A stretch of DNA of 64,000 nucleotides, taken from positions 68,729 to 132,728 of the forward strand of contig NZ_KI912452.1 of the NCBI RefSeq assembly GCF_000518545.1, given 5' to 3'. The position numbers were made by a program, and so were the translations under genes. This DNA is from Hallella seregens ATCC 51272 (lineage in GTDB: Bacteria > Bacteroidota > Bacteroidia > Bacteroidales > Bacteroidaceae). Below, one piece after another: positions 14,626 to 23,846 of the stretch; the stretch's first letter is position 1; each line of letters opens with the position of its first letter. Under the pieces are notes generated by a model. That model was not told the DNA's origin, ran no database searches, and worked only from the letters and a program-made list of their open reading frames with translations.

Positions 14626-17469
14626 TTACTTCACAACAAACTTTTTTCCGTTGCAAATGTAGATGCCGTGGGGTAGACGGGCGAGTGAGGCTTGGCCCCC
14701 GGAGGCCGCTACGCGCTGGCCCTGCAGGTTGTAGACGGCACTTTCGGTACGGGCATCGTGTGCATTTGGCCTTGTGTTGCTGATGCCGGTGAAGTCGTGT
14801 CCGATGCGTTCGGCGGCGTTGAGGGCTGCCACGTCGTCGGCCGAGAGCACGCGGTCGAACACCATCAGGTCGTCGAACCAGGCATCGCAGGAGCCCCAGA
14901 ACGAGCCATAGCCCAGATACATGTCGGGGCACGACTTCACGAAGTCGACCACTTCGGAGAAGCTGAACTGCCCCATCTGCGTGATGCCGGTGCCCCCTTG
15001 CGAGCCCTTGACCGTGTTGAAAGGCTTGGGCGAGCCGTCGACGTAGAGCTTCGGCCCCTCGGCACGCGAGAGGGTGAGCGTCACCAGCGACCAGCTACCC
15101 ACGCCGATGTGGCCCGTGGCAACGTCGGGATAGTTCAGGTCGGTCCAGTTGCCGGCATTGTTGTTGTAGCCCAAATAGGCGTTGCCCGTGAGGTAGAGGC
15201 GCGCGCCGCTTGCGGCATTGTAGAAAGCAAAAAGGGCATCCCAGAGGTTGTCGTCGACCCGCTTGGTGAGGAACGACACGCTGAAGCCCTCGGCAAGGGC
15301 CGCTCCCTGAAGCGCGTTGGGCATCTGCACGTAGCTCTCGCTGCCGTTGGCCCCGAACGCCGTATGCACGGCTTGGCTGCTACGGTCGGGGGCGGTGGCG
15401 AGCGTGGGCAGGGCCGTCGCGCCGTTACGCTTGAGTTGCGCCGCCTGTGTTGTGTTGAAAGCGTTGGCCGCCGGCTGCTGGCTGAAAGGATAATAGGCCT
15501 TGGCCCCCGTCCAGTAGTCGGCCGTGGAGCGCACCACCGTCACGCTGATGGTGTCGCAGTATTGGGCATCGCCGGCCGTGAGCGTCATGTAGAGATCCAC
15601 GGGTTGCTCGTCGGCCGTCATGGCGTCGGCATGGTATTCGCCCGTGCCCGAGAGGATGTCGGGGCGCGACGACTGCCATTCCACCTTGGTGTCGCCGGCA
15701 AAGCTCGTCAGGTCGAGGCTGTAGCTCACGCGGTCGCCATCGTTCACGGGTACCTTGCCGCCGACCACCAGCGCGGCCAGCTGTGAGCTGCCGTGCAGCT
15801 TGTAGCCCCAGAGGGCCACGCCGCGATTGCTTACCCCCGAGAATGCGACGGCCTTGAGGGCGTAGGGTTCCAGCTGCTGCTCCACCACGACACCCTGATA
15901 GGTGTAGCCCCCGACAGTGATGTTGATGTAGGACGTGCCGTCGACGAGCTCCCACGAACCCGTGTAGGCTCCGGTCACAGTGCCGTCGGCATTCAGCGAG
16001 AGCGTCTCGGGGCGCACCACCTCACGGTTGGCATAGTCCATCTTCTGCTTGTGCAGCAGCACCTGATAGGTGCCGGCCACCTCGGCGGCCGGGAAGCGTT
16101 GGTGTGTGGCGATGGAGTCGTCGGTCACTGTCTCGCCATTGAACTCGAAGGGCGCGGCGGCCAGCCAGCCGCTCTGCGTGGTGAAGAGCTGGTGCACGCG
16201 CACCTGATGGCCCTCGCTGCCATCGTTGAAACGAGTGTGGTAGACCAGGAAAGAGCGGCCCTTGTCGTCGGTGATGGCCGAGTTGTGACCCTGCGACAGC
16301 TCGCCCGCCTTGCCGGTAGCCATGTAGCCCCAGTCGGCATAGGCCCCGAGAATCTTCTCGCCCCGCACGCTGCTGGCCTTGAGGCCGTAGTTCATTTGGT
16401 AGTTGGAGAAGATGGCGCTGGTGCCGCGCGGGTCGGTATAGGGGCCGTCGGGGTTCTTCGAGCGAAACACCTCCATCTCGTAACCACCCTTGGAATCGAG
16501 CCCGCCGTAGGTCATGAAGAGGTAGTAGTAGTCGCCGATGTGCTGCACGTAAGAGGCTTCGCCCGAGACGTAGAAGCCGCCGGCTATCTTCTTTCCGAAG
16601 TAAGGGTCGGAGGTATAGTTGCTGCCACTGCCCGTGAGCGGGTAAGTGACGTCGTAGTCGCGCAGTCCCGTCGTCTCGTCGAGCTGCAGGGCAAAGATGC
16701 CGCCCGACCATGAGCCGTAGGTCATCCAGAGTTTGCCCTGCTCGTCGTAGAATACGCAAGGGTCTATGTTGTTGGGCCAGGTGGTGCCCCATTGGCTGCC
16801 CTTGTTGTAGCGTGCGGGCAGCGACGACTGTGCGCCGAGCACAATCTCCAGGTCGGTCTTGTGGTAGTCGTTGGTGTTGGTGCCGTTGAATCCCGAGACA
16901 ACCACCGGAGCCTGGTACACGTAGGGCCCCTCAATCTTGTCGGCCGTGAGCAGTACAATGCTCGATGCCCACTTGTCGCCGTTGATGCTCAGATACTGGC
17001 ACCACTTCTTCATCACCTTATTATATATAATGTCCGGAGCCCACAGGTTGCCGTCGATGCCGTAGTTTGTGGAGGTTTGTGCAGCCCATTCCCTGGCATT
17101 GAAAGCCGGCAACGTGTGGGCTACGCCGCCCTTGGTCACGGTCTTCACCTGTGGGGTGTCGAAGGCAAACTGGCTGGTCAGCTGTTGTATGGCCCCCGAG
17201 GCACTGACGCGTCCCCAGGGAATGGCGGGCGAGATGGCCGTCCAGTGGTACAGATCGCGCGTCTTGGCCTGGGCGCGGTGCGACCCGAAGATGTAGTATT
17301 GCTGGCTTGCTTCGTCCCATACCACCGAGGGATCGTGCACGCTGACACGCGTGGGCGCATGCCGGGTGTAGAGGCGTTGCAAGTCGGTTCGGGAGAGTTG
17401 GCTTTGGGCCGACAGCGGCGCCCAGGGCAGGGCAGCCAGCAGAAACAGGAGGGCAGATAGTTTTTTCAT
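14626..17469 (-). CDS. Secreted GH43 arabinanase-like enzyme with LamG domain
   Basis: The 947-residue product has a signal peptide (MKKLSALLFLLAALPWAPLS-AQ) and a five-bladed GH43 domain at about residues 40-470. The catalytic base is Asp46 in VHDPSVV, and the DGxLW-type motif GIDGNLWAPDI follows. The overall pattern is closest to endo-arabinanases, which cut alpha-1,5-arabinan in pectin. A LamG/concanavalin-like domain occupies about 670-880. The end, LQGQRVAASGG...GIYICNGKKFVVK, is the short C-terminal module found on many secreted Prevotella proteins. The frame is open to 17523, but the TAACTTTG box at 17521-17528 makes ATG 17469 the plausible start. It is divergent from the GH78 gene. 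Confidence 0.85.
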   Translation of the reverse strand: MKKLSALLFLLAALPWAPLSAQSQLSRTDLQRLYTRHAPTRVSVHDPSVVWDEASQQYYIFGSHRAQAKTRDLYHWTAISPAIPWGRVSASGAIQQLTSQFAFDTPQVKTVTKGGVAHTLPAFNAREWAAQTSTNYGIDGNLWAPDIIYNKVMKKWCQYLSINGDKWASSIVLLTADKIEGPYVYQAPVVVSGFNGTNTNDYHKTDLEIVLGAQSSLPARYNKGSQWGTTWPNNIDPCVFYDEQGKLWMTYGSWSGGIFALQLDETTGLRDYDVTYPLTGSGSNYTSDPYFGKKIAGGFYVSGEASYVQHIGDYYYLFMTYGGLDSKGGYEMEVFRSKNPDGPYTDPRGTSAIFSNYQMNYGLKASSVRGEKILGAYADWGYMATGKAGELSQGHNSAITDDKGRSFLVYHTRFNDGSEGHQVRVHQLFTTQSGWLAAAPFEFNGETVTDDSIATHQRFPAAEVAGTYQVLLHKQKMDYANREVVRPETLSLNADGTVTGAYTGSWELVDGTSYINITVGGYTYQGVVVEQQLEPYALKAVAFSGVSNRGVALWGYKLHGSSQLAALVVGGKVPVNDGDRVSYSLDLTSFAGDTKVEWQSSRPDILSGTGEYHADAMTADEQPVDLYMTLTAGDAQYCDTISVTVVRSTADYWTGAKAYYPFSQQPAANAFNTTQAAQLKRNGATALPTLATAPDRSSQAVHTAFGANGSESYVQMPNALQGAALAEGFSVSFLTKRVDDNLWDALFAFYNAASGARLYLTGNAYLGYNNNAGNWTDLNYPDVATGHIGVGSWSLVTLTLSRAEGPKLYVDGSPKPFNTVKGSQGGTGITQMGQFSFSEVVDFVKSCPDMYLGYGSFWGSCDAWFDDLMVFDRVLSADDVAALNAAERIGHDFTGISNTRPNAHDARTESAVYNLQGQRVAASGGQASLARLPHGIYICNGKKFVVK

Positions 17470-17694
17470 ATAGTGTTGTTGTGTTATCTTGGGATTGCGA
17501 CGGCTGTATGGCCTTGCTTGCAAAGTTAAAACAAAAAATCAAAATAACAGTACGGCAGACACTTTTTTTGCCCGTCATTGCACCATGTGCCGCCGGCCAC
17601 TGAAAGTTGAAGCAAAAAAGCCAAATATCCGAGGCCGGAACGATGGAAAAGGCCTATCTTTGCAATGAAAGCTAAACGTATGAAACTGGATGAC

Positions 17695-20385
17695 ATGAAA
17701 CGGAAGAAGATGCAACCGTATGTGGCGAACCTGCTTGGCGCAGCCCTGCTTTGGTGGGCCGCTCTGCCCCTGACAGCGCAGAATGGCTATGGACGACTCA
17801 CCGTGGAGGGCCGCCAAAGCCCCATGGGACTTGACGAACCGCAGCCCCGCATGGGGTGGCAAATCAGGTCGGACAAGAAAAACGTGGTGCAAAAGGCCTA
17901 CCGGTTGCTCGTGGCTACGAGCAGGGAGAAGCTGGAGGCCGACGAGGGTGACGTGTGGGATACGCACACCGTGCAGTCCGACCGCTCGCAAAACGTGGTC
18001 TATGCAGGCCCTGCCCTGCACCCCAATACCACCTATTACTGGAAAGTGAAGGCCAAGACCAACAAGGGACGGGCCCGTTGGAGCCCCGTGGCGCAGTGGA
18101 GTACGGGGCTCATGGGCGACGCCAATTGGACGGGCCGGTGGATAGGCACCGACTCGTTGCTGGCCCACGACAGCTGCCAGAAGCATAGCCGCGCCACGGG
18201 ACGATACTTTCGTCGGGAGTTTGAGACCCGTGGAGACGTGCGGCGTGCCACGGTCCACGTGTCGGGGCTGGGCTACTATGCATTCTGGCTGAACGGCCGC
18301 CGCGTGAACCGCAACCGGCTCTCGCCGGTGCCCACCGACTATGCCAAGAGCGTGGCCTACGACAGCTACGACGTCACTTCACTGCTTGGCCGCAGCAATG
18401 CCATCGGGGCTGTGGTGGCCCCGGGCTACTATTTCGCCCCGCGACAAAGTAGTGGAACCGATATGCGCCCCACTTATGGTCTGCCCCGGTTGCGCCTTGA
18501 CCTCATCATAGAATATGCCGACGGCCGCGCCGACACCGTTGCCACCGGCCCCTCGTGGCGGATGAATGCCGACGGCCCGCTGCGCTGGAGCAACCTTTAC
18601 GACGGTGAGACGTATGACAGTCGGCTGGACTTTGCCGGCTGGACACAGCCCGGCTTCGACGACAGCCGCTGGGCCGTCGCCCCATGCTGCCAGGCTCCTG
18701 GGGGCACCATGCGCGGCAGTCTCACCGAGCCGGTGACAGTGTACGAGACGGACAGCCCCGTGAGTCTGCGCAAGATGGGCCGTCGCTATCTCATCGACTT
18801 TGGCACCAATGGGGCCGGAGTGGTGAGTCTGCGCGTGCACGCCGCCAAGGGAGACACCGTGCGTGTGCACCATGCCGAACTGCTGGAACCGGGCGATTCG
18901 ACGCTCTACACGGACAATCTGCGCTCGGCTCAGGCCACGGCATGGTATGTGGCCGACGGCAAAGCGCGCAGGTGGCAGCCGGAGTTCACCTGGTTTGGAT
19001 TCCGCTATGCCGAGGTGACGGGGGTGGAACGGCTGGAGCCTGAAGACGTGGAGCGACTGCTGATTTCCGACAATCTGTCAAGAATGGGCAACAGCATTCG
19101 GTTCGTGGGGGCCGACACGCTGAACCTTGTCATGGAGGCAGCTTACCGCGGCATACGCAGCAACTACAAGGGAATGCCCATGGACTGCCCGCAACGCGAC
19201 GAGCGCATGCCATGGACGGGCGACCGCACCATGGGCTGTCTGGGGGAAAGCTATGTGCTCGACGTGCGTCCGCTCTATGCCAAGTGGCTGGACGACATGG
19301 CCGACAGCCAGTTGCCCAATGGAGCCCTCTCTGACGTGATGCCGGCTTACTGGCGGCTTTACAACACCAATATGACCTGGCCGGCCGTGTTGCCCTTTGC
19401 CTGTGAGATGATACGACGGCAGTATGGCGACGACCGCATGGTGGCCCGGCATTACGGACATGTCGACCGCTGGCTGCGCCATGTGCGCAACTATAGGTGG
19501 AAAGACGGGCTCATCACCTATGATCGCTATGGCGACTGGTGTGTGCCGCCGGAGTCGGCCGAGCTGATACACAGCAAGGATCCGGCCCGACAGACCGACG
19601 GCAAGCTCATTTCGTCGTGCTACTATGCCTACCTGTGCCGGCTGATGGCGGGCTATGCCGTCACGCAGGGCAAGGAGACCGACCACAACTATTACATGCA
19701 GGAGGCCGACACCACGTGCCGTGCGCTCAACGCTGCTTATCTGCACAACGGCACTTATGCCAACGGCACGGTGACGGCCAACCTGCTGCCGCTGGCCATG
19801 AGACTGGTGCCGGCCGACCAGGAAGCGGCCGTGAGAGACGCGTTGCTGCGTACCATTGAGGAGCGGAACCATGGCATGCAGAGTTGCGGCGTGGTGGGAA
19901 TACAGTGGCTCATGCGCTATCTGGCCGGTATAGGGCGGGGCGACTTGGCCTGGCGCATGGCTACCAGCACGGCTTATCCCAGCTGGGGCTATATGGTGAG
20001 TCGTGGGGCTACCACCATCTGGGAACTATGGAATGGCGATACGGCCAACCCGTCGATGAACAGCGGCAACCACGTAATGCTGCTGGGCGACCTGCTGCCG
20101 TGGGCCTATGAGCAGATGGGCGGGCTACGGAGCAGCGACACCGACCCGGGATTCCACCGCACGGTCATGGCTCCCGACTTTTCCGTTGAGGCCTGTGCGG
20201 GTGTAGAGGCCTCGCACGAGAGTCCTTATGGAACGGTGCGCAGCAACTGGCATCGTGAGGGGAATGGTATCGTGTGGACGGTTACTGTGCCGCCCAACAC
20301 GACGGCCGAACTCCATCTGCCTGGTAGGAAGACGCGCATCGTGGGGTCGGGAGTGTACCGAATGAGAAAGGAAATGGAAAAATGA
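17695..20385 (+). CDS. Secreted alpha-L-rhamnosidase, GH78
   Basis: The product (896 residues from this start) removes alpha-linked L-rhamnose, as from rhamnogalacturonan. After a signal peptide (VANLLGAALLWWAALPLTAQ) comes a fibronectin-like domain with the GH78 opening RQSPMGLDEPQPRMGWQI. Beta-sandwich domains follow, then the (alpha/alpha)6 catalytic domain with CPQRDERMPWTGDRTMG, which contains the general acid. The frame opens at 17665, but a TATCTTTG -7 box at 17655-17662 would place the start site after that ATG, so ATG 17695 or 17710 is more likely. With the divergent GH43 it forms a small pectin side-chain pair lacking its own SusCD. Confidence 0.93.
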   Translation: MKRKKMQPYVANLLGAALLWWAALPLTAQNGYGRLTVEGRQSPMGLDEPQPRMGWQIRSDKKNVVQKAYRLLVATSREKLEADEGDVWDTHTVQSDRSQNVVYAGPALHPNTTYYWKVKAKTNKGRARWSPVAQWSTGLMGDANWTGRWIGTDSLLAHDSCQKHSRATGRYFRREFETRGDVRRATVHVSGLGYYAFWLNGRRVNRNRLSPVPTDYAKSVAYDSYDVTSLLGRSNAIGAVVAPGYYFAPRQSSGTDMRPTYGLPRLRLDLIIEYADGRADTVATGPSWRMNADGPLRWSNLYDGETYDSRLDFAGWTQPGFDDSRWAVAPCCQAPGGTMRGSLTEPVTVYETDSPVSLRKMGRRYLIDFGTNGAGVVSLRVHAAKGDTVRVHHAELLEPGDSTLYTDNLRSAQATAWYVADGKARRWQPEFTWFGFRYAEVTGVERLEPEDVERLLISDNLSRMGNSIRFVGADTLNLVMEAAYRGIRSNYKGMPMDCPQRDERMPWTGDRTMGCLGESYVLDVRPLYAKWLDDMADSQLPNGALSDVMPAYWRLYNTNMTWPAVLPFACEMIRRQYGDDRMVARHYGHVDRWLRHVRNYRWKDGLITYDRYGDWCVPPESAELIHSKDPARQTDGKLISSCYYAYLCRLMAGYAVTQGKETDHNYYMQEADTTCRALNAAYLHNGTYANGTVTANLLPLAMRLVPADQEAAVRDALLRTIEERNHGMQSCGVVGIQWLMRYLAGIGRGDLAWRMATSTAYPSWGYMVSRGATTIWELWNGDTANPSMNSGNHVMLLGDLLPWAYEQMGGLRSSDTDPGFHRTVMAPDFSVEACAGVEASHESPYGTVRSNWHREGNGIVWTVTVPPNTTAELHLPGRKTRIVGSGVYRMRKEMEK

Positions 20386-20450
20386 AAACAAGAAAAATGA
20401 AAGGATGCCCGCCTTGAGATAGAATGAACAGGGAGAAAACGGGGTGTTGA

Positions 20451-20482
20451 TGCGGGGGCCGGTCTTTATGCCGGCCCCCGCA
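20451..20482. terminator. Hairpin between convergent GH78 and lolE-like genes
   Basis: A 12-bp perfect stem (20451-20462 with 20471-20482) with an 8-nt loop lies midway between two convergent stops. The loop and inner stem (gggccgg..tctttatg..ccggccc) resemble the central hairpin of the 202-bp repeats at 11989-12010 and 37226-37247. T-tracts are weak. Confidence 0.6.
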
Positions 20483-20531
20483 TTTGGAATAAACCTCCCG
20501 ATGGATGAATGCAAAAAAAGGCTTGATGCTG

Positions 20532-21791
20532 CTACCGAAGCTGGCGACGGCTCAATGCCTTGACGGGATACCACACGGCAAGCCAGCTGGCTACGATGAC
20601 GGTGAGGAAGACGAGGAACACGTCGAGATAGTGCACACTGACGGGATAGGCATTGACCACGAAAGTGTCGTCGGCCTCGCCCATGCGCACAAAACCGTAC
20701 TCTTGCTGGAGCCAGCAGAGCAGCAGTCCCAGCAAGATGCCCACAACGGCACCAATGGCACTAATCATACGGCCCTCAAAAAGGAAGATGCCCGTAATCT
20801 GGTGGTCGGTGGCTCCGAGATTGCGCAGGGTGTGCACATCGTCTTTCTTGTCGATGATGAGCATCGAGACCGACCCAATGATGTTGAGACAGGCCACCAC
20901 GAGGATGAACGTGAGGAAGATATAGGCCATGAGTTTCTCGATTTGCATAATCTTGAACGTGTCGGCTTGTTGCTCGAAACGGTCGAGCACGCGATAACGC
21001 GAGCCTGCCAGTTGCTGCATCCGGGATTTCACGGCCTCGAAATCCGAGCCCGGTTTGAGTCGCAGTTCCAGGGCAGACACCATGCCCTGCTGCCCGAAGA
21101 GGTTACGGGCGAACCCAAGACTGGTGATGAGATAACGTCTGTCGTACTTGCTCTGATTCACGGAGAAGACCACTCCCGAGGCGATGAGCGAGTCGGTGAC
21201 GAAGCTACTCTCTGGGTCGGAGAAATCGAACTGTCCCTCGCGCTGCGGCGCATAGATGTGCATATAGCCTTTCCACTGCGTGCCGGTGCCCAGCGTCTGG
21301 GCCAGACGCAACCCAGGCGTTCCGTATTGCAGGTTGGCCGTGTGCAGCTGGAACTGTCCGTCACCATAGAGAATCTCGGTGATGTGGGTGAGGTCGGCAA
21401 AGTTGTCGTCCACTCCTTTCACGGTCACCATGGCCTGTCTGCCGTTGTAGACGGCTAAGGCCATGTCTTCCACGGTCTCCGTAGCTACCTCCACTTGGGG
21501 CAGTTGGCGTATCTGGGTGAGTATCGGATCATCGGCAGGAGCCGTCTTTCCACTCACGGGCATCACCTTGAGTTGCGGGTCAAAGTTGGTGAAGAAGCTC
21601 GCCACCAAATCGTGAAATCCGTTGAACACCGAGAGTACAATGACCAGTGCCGTCGTTGCCACAGCCACGCCGATGACCGAAATCAGCGAGATGATGTTGA
21701 TGGCATGCGTCTTCTTTTTGGAGAAGAGATAGCGATGGGCAATGAAGAGGGAGAAAGGGGAGACCGAAGAATGGTTGAGATTCTGCTTCAT
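20532..21791 (-). CDS. LolC/LolE-type ABC transporter permease
   Basis: The 419-residue product has an N-terminal membrane segment (INIISLISVIGVAVATTALVIV), a periplasmic MacB-like region of about 230 residues and three C-terminal membrane helices in an FtsX domain. The pattern SLFIAHRYLFSKKKTHAINIIS is typical of lipoprotein-releasing permeases that pass lipoproteins to the Lol pathway. No ATPase gene is adjacent, so the partner is encoded elsewhere. It is the last gene of the long minus-strand envelope run, 13 bases after rbfA. Confidence 0.88.
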   Translation of the reverse strand: MKQNLNHSSVSPFSLFIAHRYLFSKKKTHAINIISLISVIGVAVATTALVIVLSVFNGFHDLVASFFTNFDPQLKVMPVSGKTAPADDPILTQIRQLPQVEVATETVEDMALAVYNGRQAMVTVKGVDDNFADLTHITEILYGDGQFQLHTANLQYGTPGLRLAQTLGTGTQWKGYMHIYAPQREGQFDFSDPESSFVTDSLIASGVVFSVNQSKYDRRYLITSLGFARNLFGQQGMVSALELRLKPGSDFEAVKSRMQQLAGSRYRVLDRFEQQADTFKIMQIEKLMAYIFLTFILVVACLNIIGSVSMLIIDKKDDVHTLRNLGATDHQITGIFLFEGRMISAIGAVVGILLGLLLCWLQQEYGFVRMGEADDTFVVNAYPVSVHYLDVFLVFLTVIVASWLAVWYPVKALSRRQLR

Positions 21792-21804
21792 GGTTGCCGG
21801 GAGG

Positions 21805-22140
21805 TTACTTCTTCAGCAGCTCGTCGATGCGATCGATATAGTCGAGGCTGTCGTCGATGAAGAAGCGCAGCTCGGGAATGATACGCAGCTGGTTGCGCAC
21901 GCGTCGGCCCAGCTCGTAGCGGATGCTCTTTTCGTTGGCTGTGATGTTCTGCAGCAACTGCTCTCCTTGTTCGGAGGGAAAGATGCTGAGATAGGCCGAG
22001 CAGATGCTCAAGTCGGGGCTGATGCGCACACGAGTGACGCTGATGAGCACGCCGTGCATCTGGCGTGTCTGGGCCTGGAAAATCTCGGCCAGCTCCTTTT
22101 GGAGCAGACGTGATATTTTGTTCTGTCTGGTTTCTTGCAT
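21805..22140 (-). CDS. rbfA: Ribosome-binding factor A
   Basis: This 111-residue single-KH-domain protein assists 30S subunit maturation. The opening METRQNKISRLLQKELAEIF-like segment (here MQETRQNKISRLLQKELAEI) and the later LGRRVRNQLRIIPELRFFIDDSLD are diagnostic of RbfA. It lies between murI and the lolE-like gene on the same strand. Confidence 0.95.
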   Translation of the reverse strand: MQETRQNKISRLLQKELAEIFQAQTRQMHGVLISVTRVRISPDLSICSAYLSIFPSEQGEQLLQNITANEKSIRYELGRRVRNQLRIIPELRFFIDDSLDYIDRIDELLKK

Positions 22141-22202
22141 AATTTTTAATTTGAAATCATGAATTTCTAACTATAAACGTTTGGCTTCCAACCTTTTTCC
22201 GC

Positions 22203-23069
22203 TCATTCCCGGTTACCCAGCTCAATGTGCTCCACGTCGATTTTCTCGCGGAGGAACACAGAGGCCGACTCTTTGAAGCGTTGGGGACTTTCTGTGGTGA
22301 AGTATCGGACGGAATGTCCTTTACTGAGCCGGCTCTCCATGTCGGCATGCCGGTGAAGATAGTTTTTCAGGCTGTCGGCCACATATTCGCCTTGGGGGAC
22401 GAGACGGATGCCATCGTGCACGTATTTCAGAATCTTGGGCATGAGCAAAGGAAAATGGGTGCAGCCCAGGATAATGGTGTCTATGTCGGGATCTTTGACC
22501 ATGAGCTGGTCGAGGCGTTTCTTGACAAAATAGTCGGCCCCGGGCGAGTCGGCTTCGTTGTATTCTACAAGGGGCACCCAGAAAGGACAGGCTTGTCCGG
22601 TGACCTGGATGTCGGGCCAGAGCTTGGCTATCTCCAAGGCATAGCTATGACTCCTGACTGTACCTTCGGTGGCCAATAGACCCACATGGTTGTTGCGGGT
22701 GAGTTTGCCAATGACTTCGGCTGTGGGTCGGATGATGCCCAGCACGCGACGGGAGGGATCCCAGTGGGGCAAGTCGTTCTGCTGGATGGAGCGCAGGGCT
22801 TTGGCCGAGGCGGTGTTGCAACCCAGAATGACCAGCCGGCATCCCATCTCGAAGAGTTTCCTCACGGCCTGCCGCGTGAATTCATAGACCACATCGAACG
22901 AGCGGGGGCCATAGGGAGCACGGGCATTGTCGCCCAGATAGACGTAGTCGTATTGTGGCAGCAGCTGACGGATGCCATGGAGAATGGTAAGTCCGCCGTA
23001 TCCGGAGTCGAAGACCCCGATGGATGTGCCCTCGCTGGGAGGCAAAATGGAAAGTGAAGAGGAATCCAT
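22203..23069 (-). CDS. murI: Glutamate racemase
   Basis: The 288-residue enzyme interconverts L- and D-glutamate for peptidoglycan. The catalytic cysteines are in LGCNTASAKA and ILGCTHFPLL, and the start of the domain reads IGVFDSGYGGLTIL. The frame is open upstream to 23231, but that extension overlaps the ompH gene and looks non-coding. ATG 23069 (MDSSSLSILPPS) leaves a 25-base gap after the ompH stop. It is co-directional with the OmpH/BamA cluster, a common Bacteroidota arrangement. Confidence 0.95.
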   Translation of the reverse strand: MDSSSLSILPPSEGTSIGVFDSGYGGLTILHGIRQLLPQYDYVYLGDNARAPYGPRSFDVVYEFTRQAVRKLFEMGCRLVILGCNTASAKALRSIQQNDLPHWDPSRRVLGIIRPTAEVIGKLTRNNHVGLLATEGTVRSHSYALEIAKLWPDIQVTGQACPFWVPLVEYNEADSPGADYFVKKRLDQLMVKDPDIDTIILGCTHFPLLMPKILKYVHDGIRLVPQGEYVADSLKNYLHRHADMESRLSKGHSVRYFTTESPQRFKESASVFLREKIDVEHIELGNRE

Positions 23070-23094
23070 AAGCAGACGCGGATGGGTGTGAGGC

Positions 23095-23652
23095 TTACTT
23101 GGTCTCGGCCTTGACAGCCTCAGAGATGTCGATTCCCCAAGCAGTGTTGACATAGGGGACGGCATCATTATCGGTGTTGAGTACGAAAGCAAGTCCTTTT
23201 TCGCGCCCCACTTTCTGGATGGCCAAGGCAAGACGGTCGCGCAATGGCTTGTAGGCTTCTTCCTCTGCCTGGTGCATCAGTCGCCGGGCTTCCTGCTTGA
23301 AAGCCATGTTCTTCTCCATGAGGTCTTGCAGTTCGGCTTGTCGCTTTTGCAGGATGGAGGGGGCAAAGTTGTGCTGCCCGTCGAGGAACAGCTCGTATTT
23401 CTGATTGAACTCTTCCTCCACGCGCTTCATCTCTTCATCGTACTTGGTGCGCAAGGCATTGAGATTGTGCTGGGCGATGGTGTATGTGGGCATGGCATGG
23501 AGAGCGGCTTGATAACTGAGATAGCCAAAGTGCAGGGTGGCACCGGCAGTGGGGAGTATCTGCTGGGGCTGCTGGATGGGCTCGGCTGTGGTCTGGGCCG
23601 GTGTGGTTTGGGTGGCCATGACAAGTAACAGGAGGAGGGAAGTATGTTTCAT
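23095..23652 (-). CDS. OmpH/Skp-family periplasmic chaperone, third paralog
   Basis: The 185-residue product starts with a signal peptide (MKHTSLLLLLVMATQTTPAQ), a Gln/Pro-rich linker, then the OmpH domain with FGYLSYQAALHAMPTY and a long charged coiled coil (residues about 70-150). It ends FVLNTDNDAVPYVN...DISEAVKAE, matching Skp-like proteins that hold unfolded outer-membrane proteins. ATG 23652 is chosen because the upstream extension lacks a signal peptide at its start. It is the most divergent of three consecutive ompH genes and is separated from the next by a strong hairpin. Confidence 0.88.
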   Translation of the reverse strand: MKHTSLLLLLVMATQTTPAQTTAEPIQQPQQILPTAGATLHFGYLSYQAALHAMPTYTIAQHNLNALRTKYDEEMKRVEEEFNQKYELFLDGQHNFAPSILQKRQAELQDLMEKNMAFKQEARRLMHQAEEEAYKPLRDRLALAIQKVGREKGLAFVLNTDNDAVPYVNTAWGIDISEAVKAETK

Positions 23653-23740
23653 TGCGATATGTTCTGATTCGTGATTTGGAGATTCACGGGGGTGGAGCAG
23701 ACTTGGTGAGGGAGTGGCAGGGAGCCCGTAAGGCGACAAA

Positions 23741-23797
23741 GAAGTTAAGACAGGATGCACGTGCCGATGGTTGGCACGGGCAACGGGTCTTAACTTC
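23741..23797 (-). promoter_or_regulatory. Nested hairpin between two ompH genes
   Basis: Outer arms of 11 bp (23741-23751 and 23787-23797, perfect) enclose an inner 6-bp stem (23760-23765 with 23773-23778). The element sits in the 194-base gap between the second and third ompH genes. On the minus strand a short T-rich tail (CTTCTTTG) follows. Attenuation or RNA processing inside the operon is possible. Confidence 0.55.
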
Positions 23798-23846
23798 TCC
23801 TGTCTCTGACGGTCTTCCGTTTGGGAGACCTGTGATGAAATGGGGG

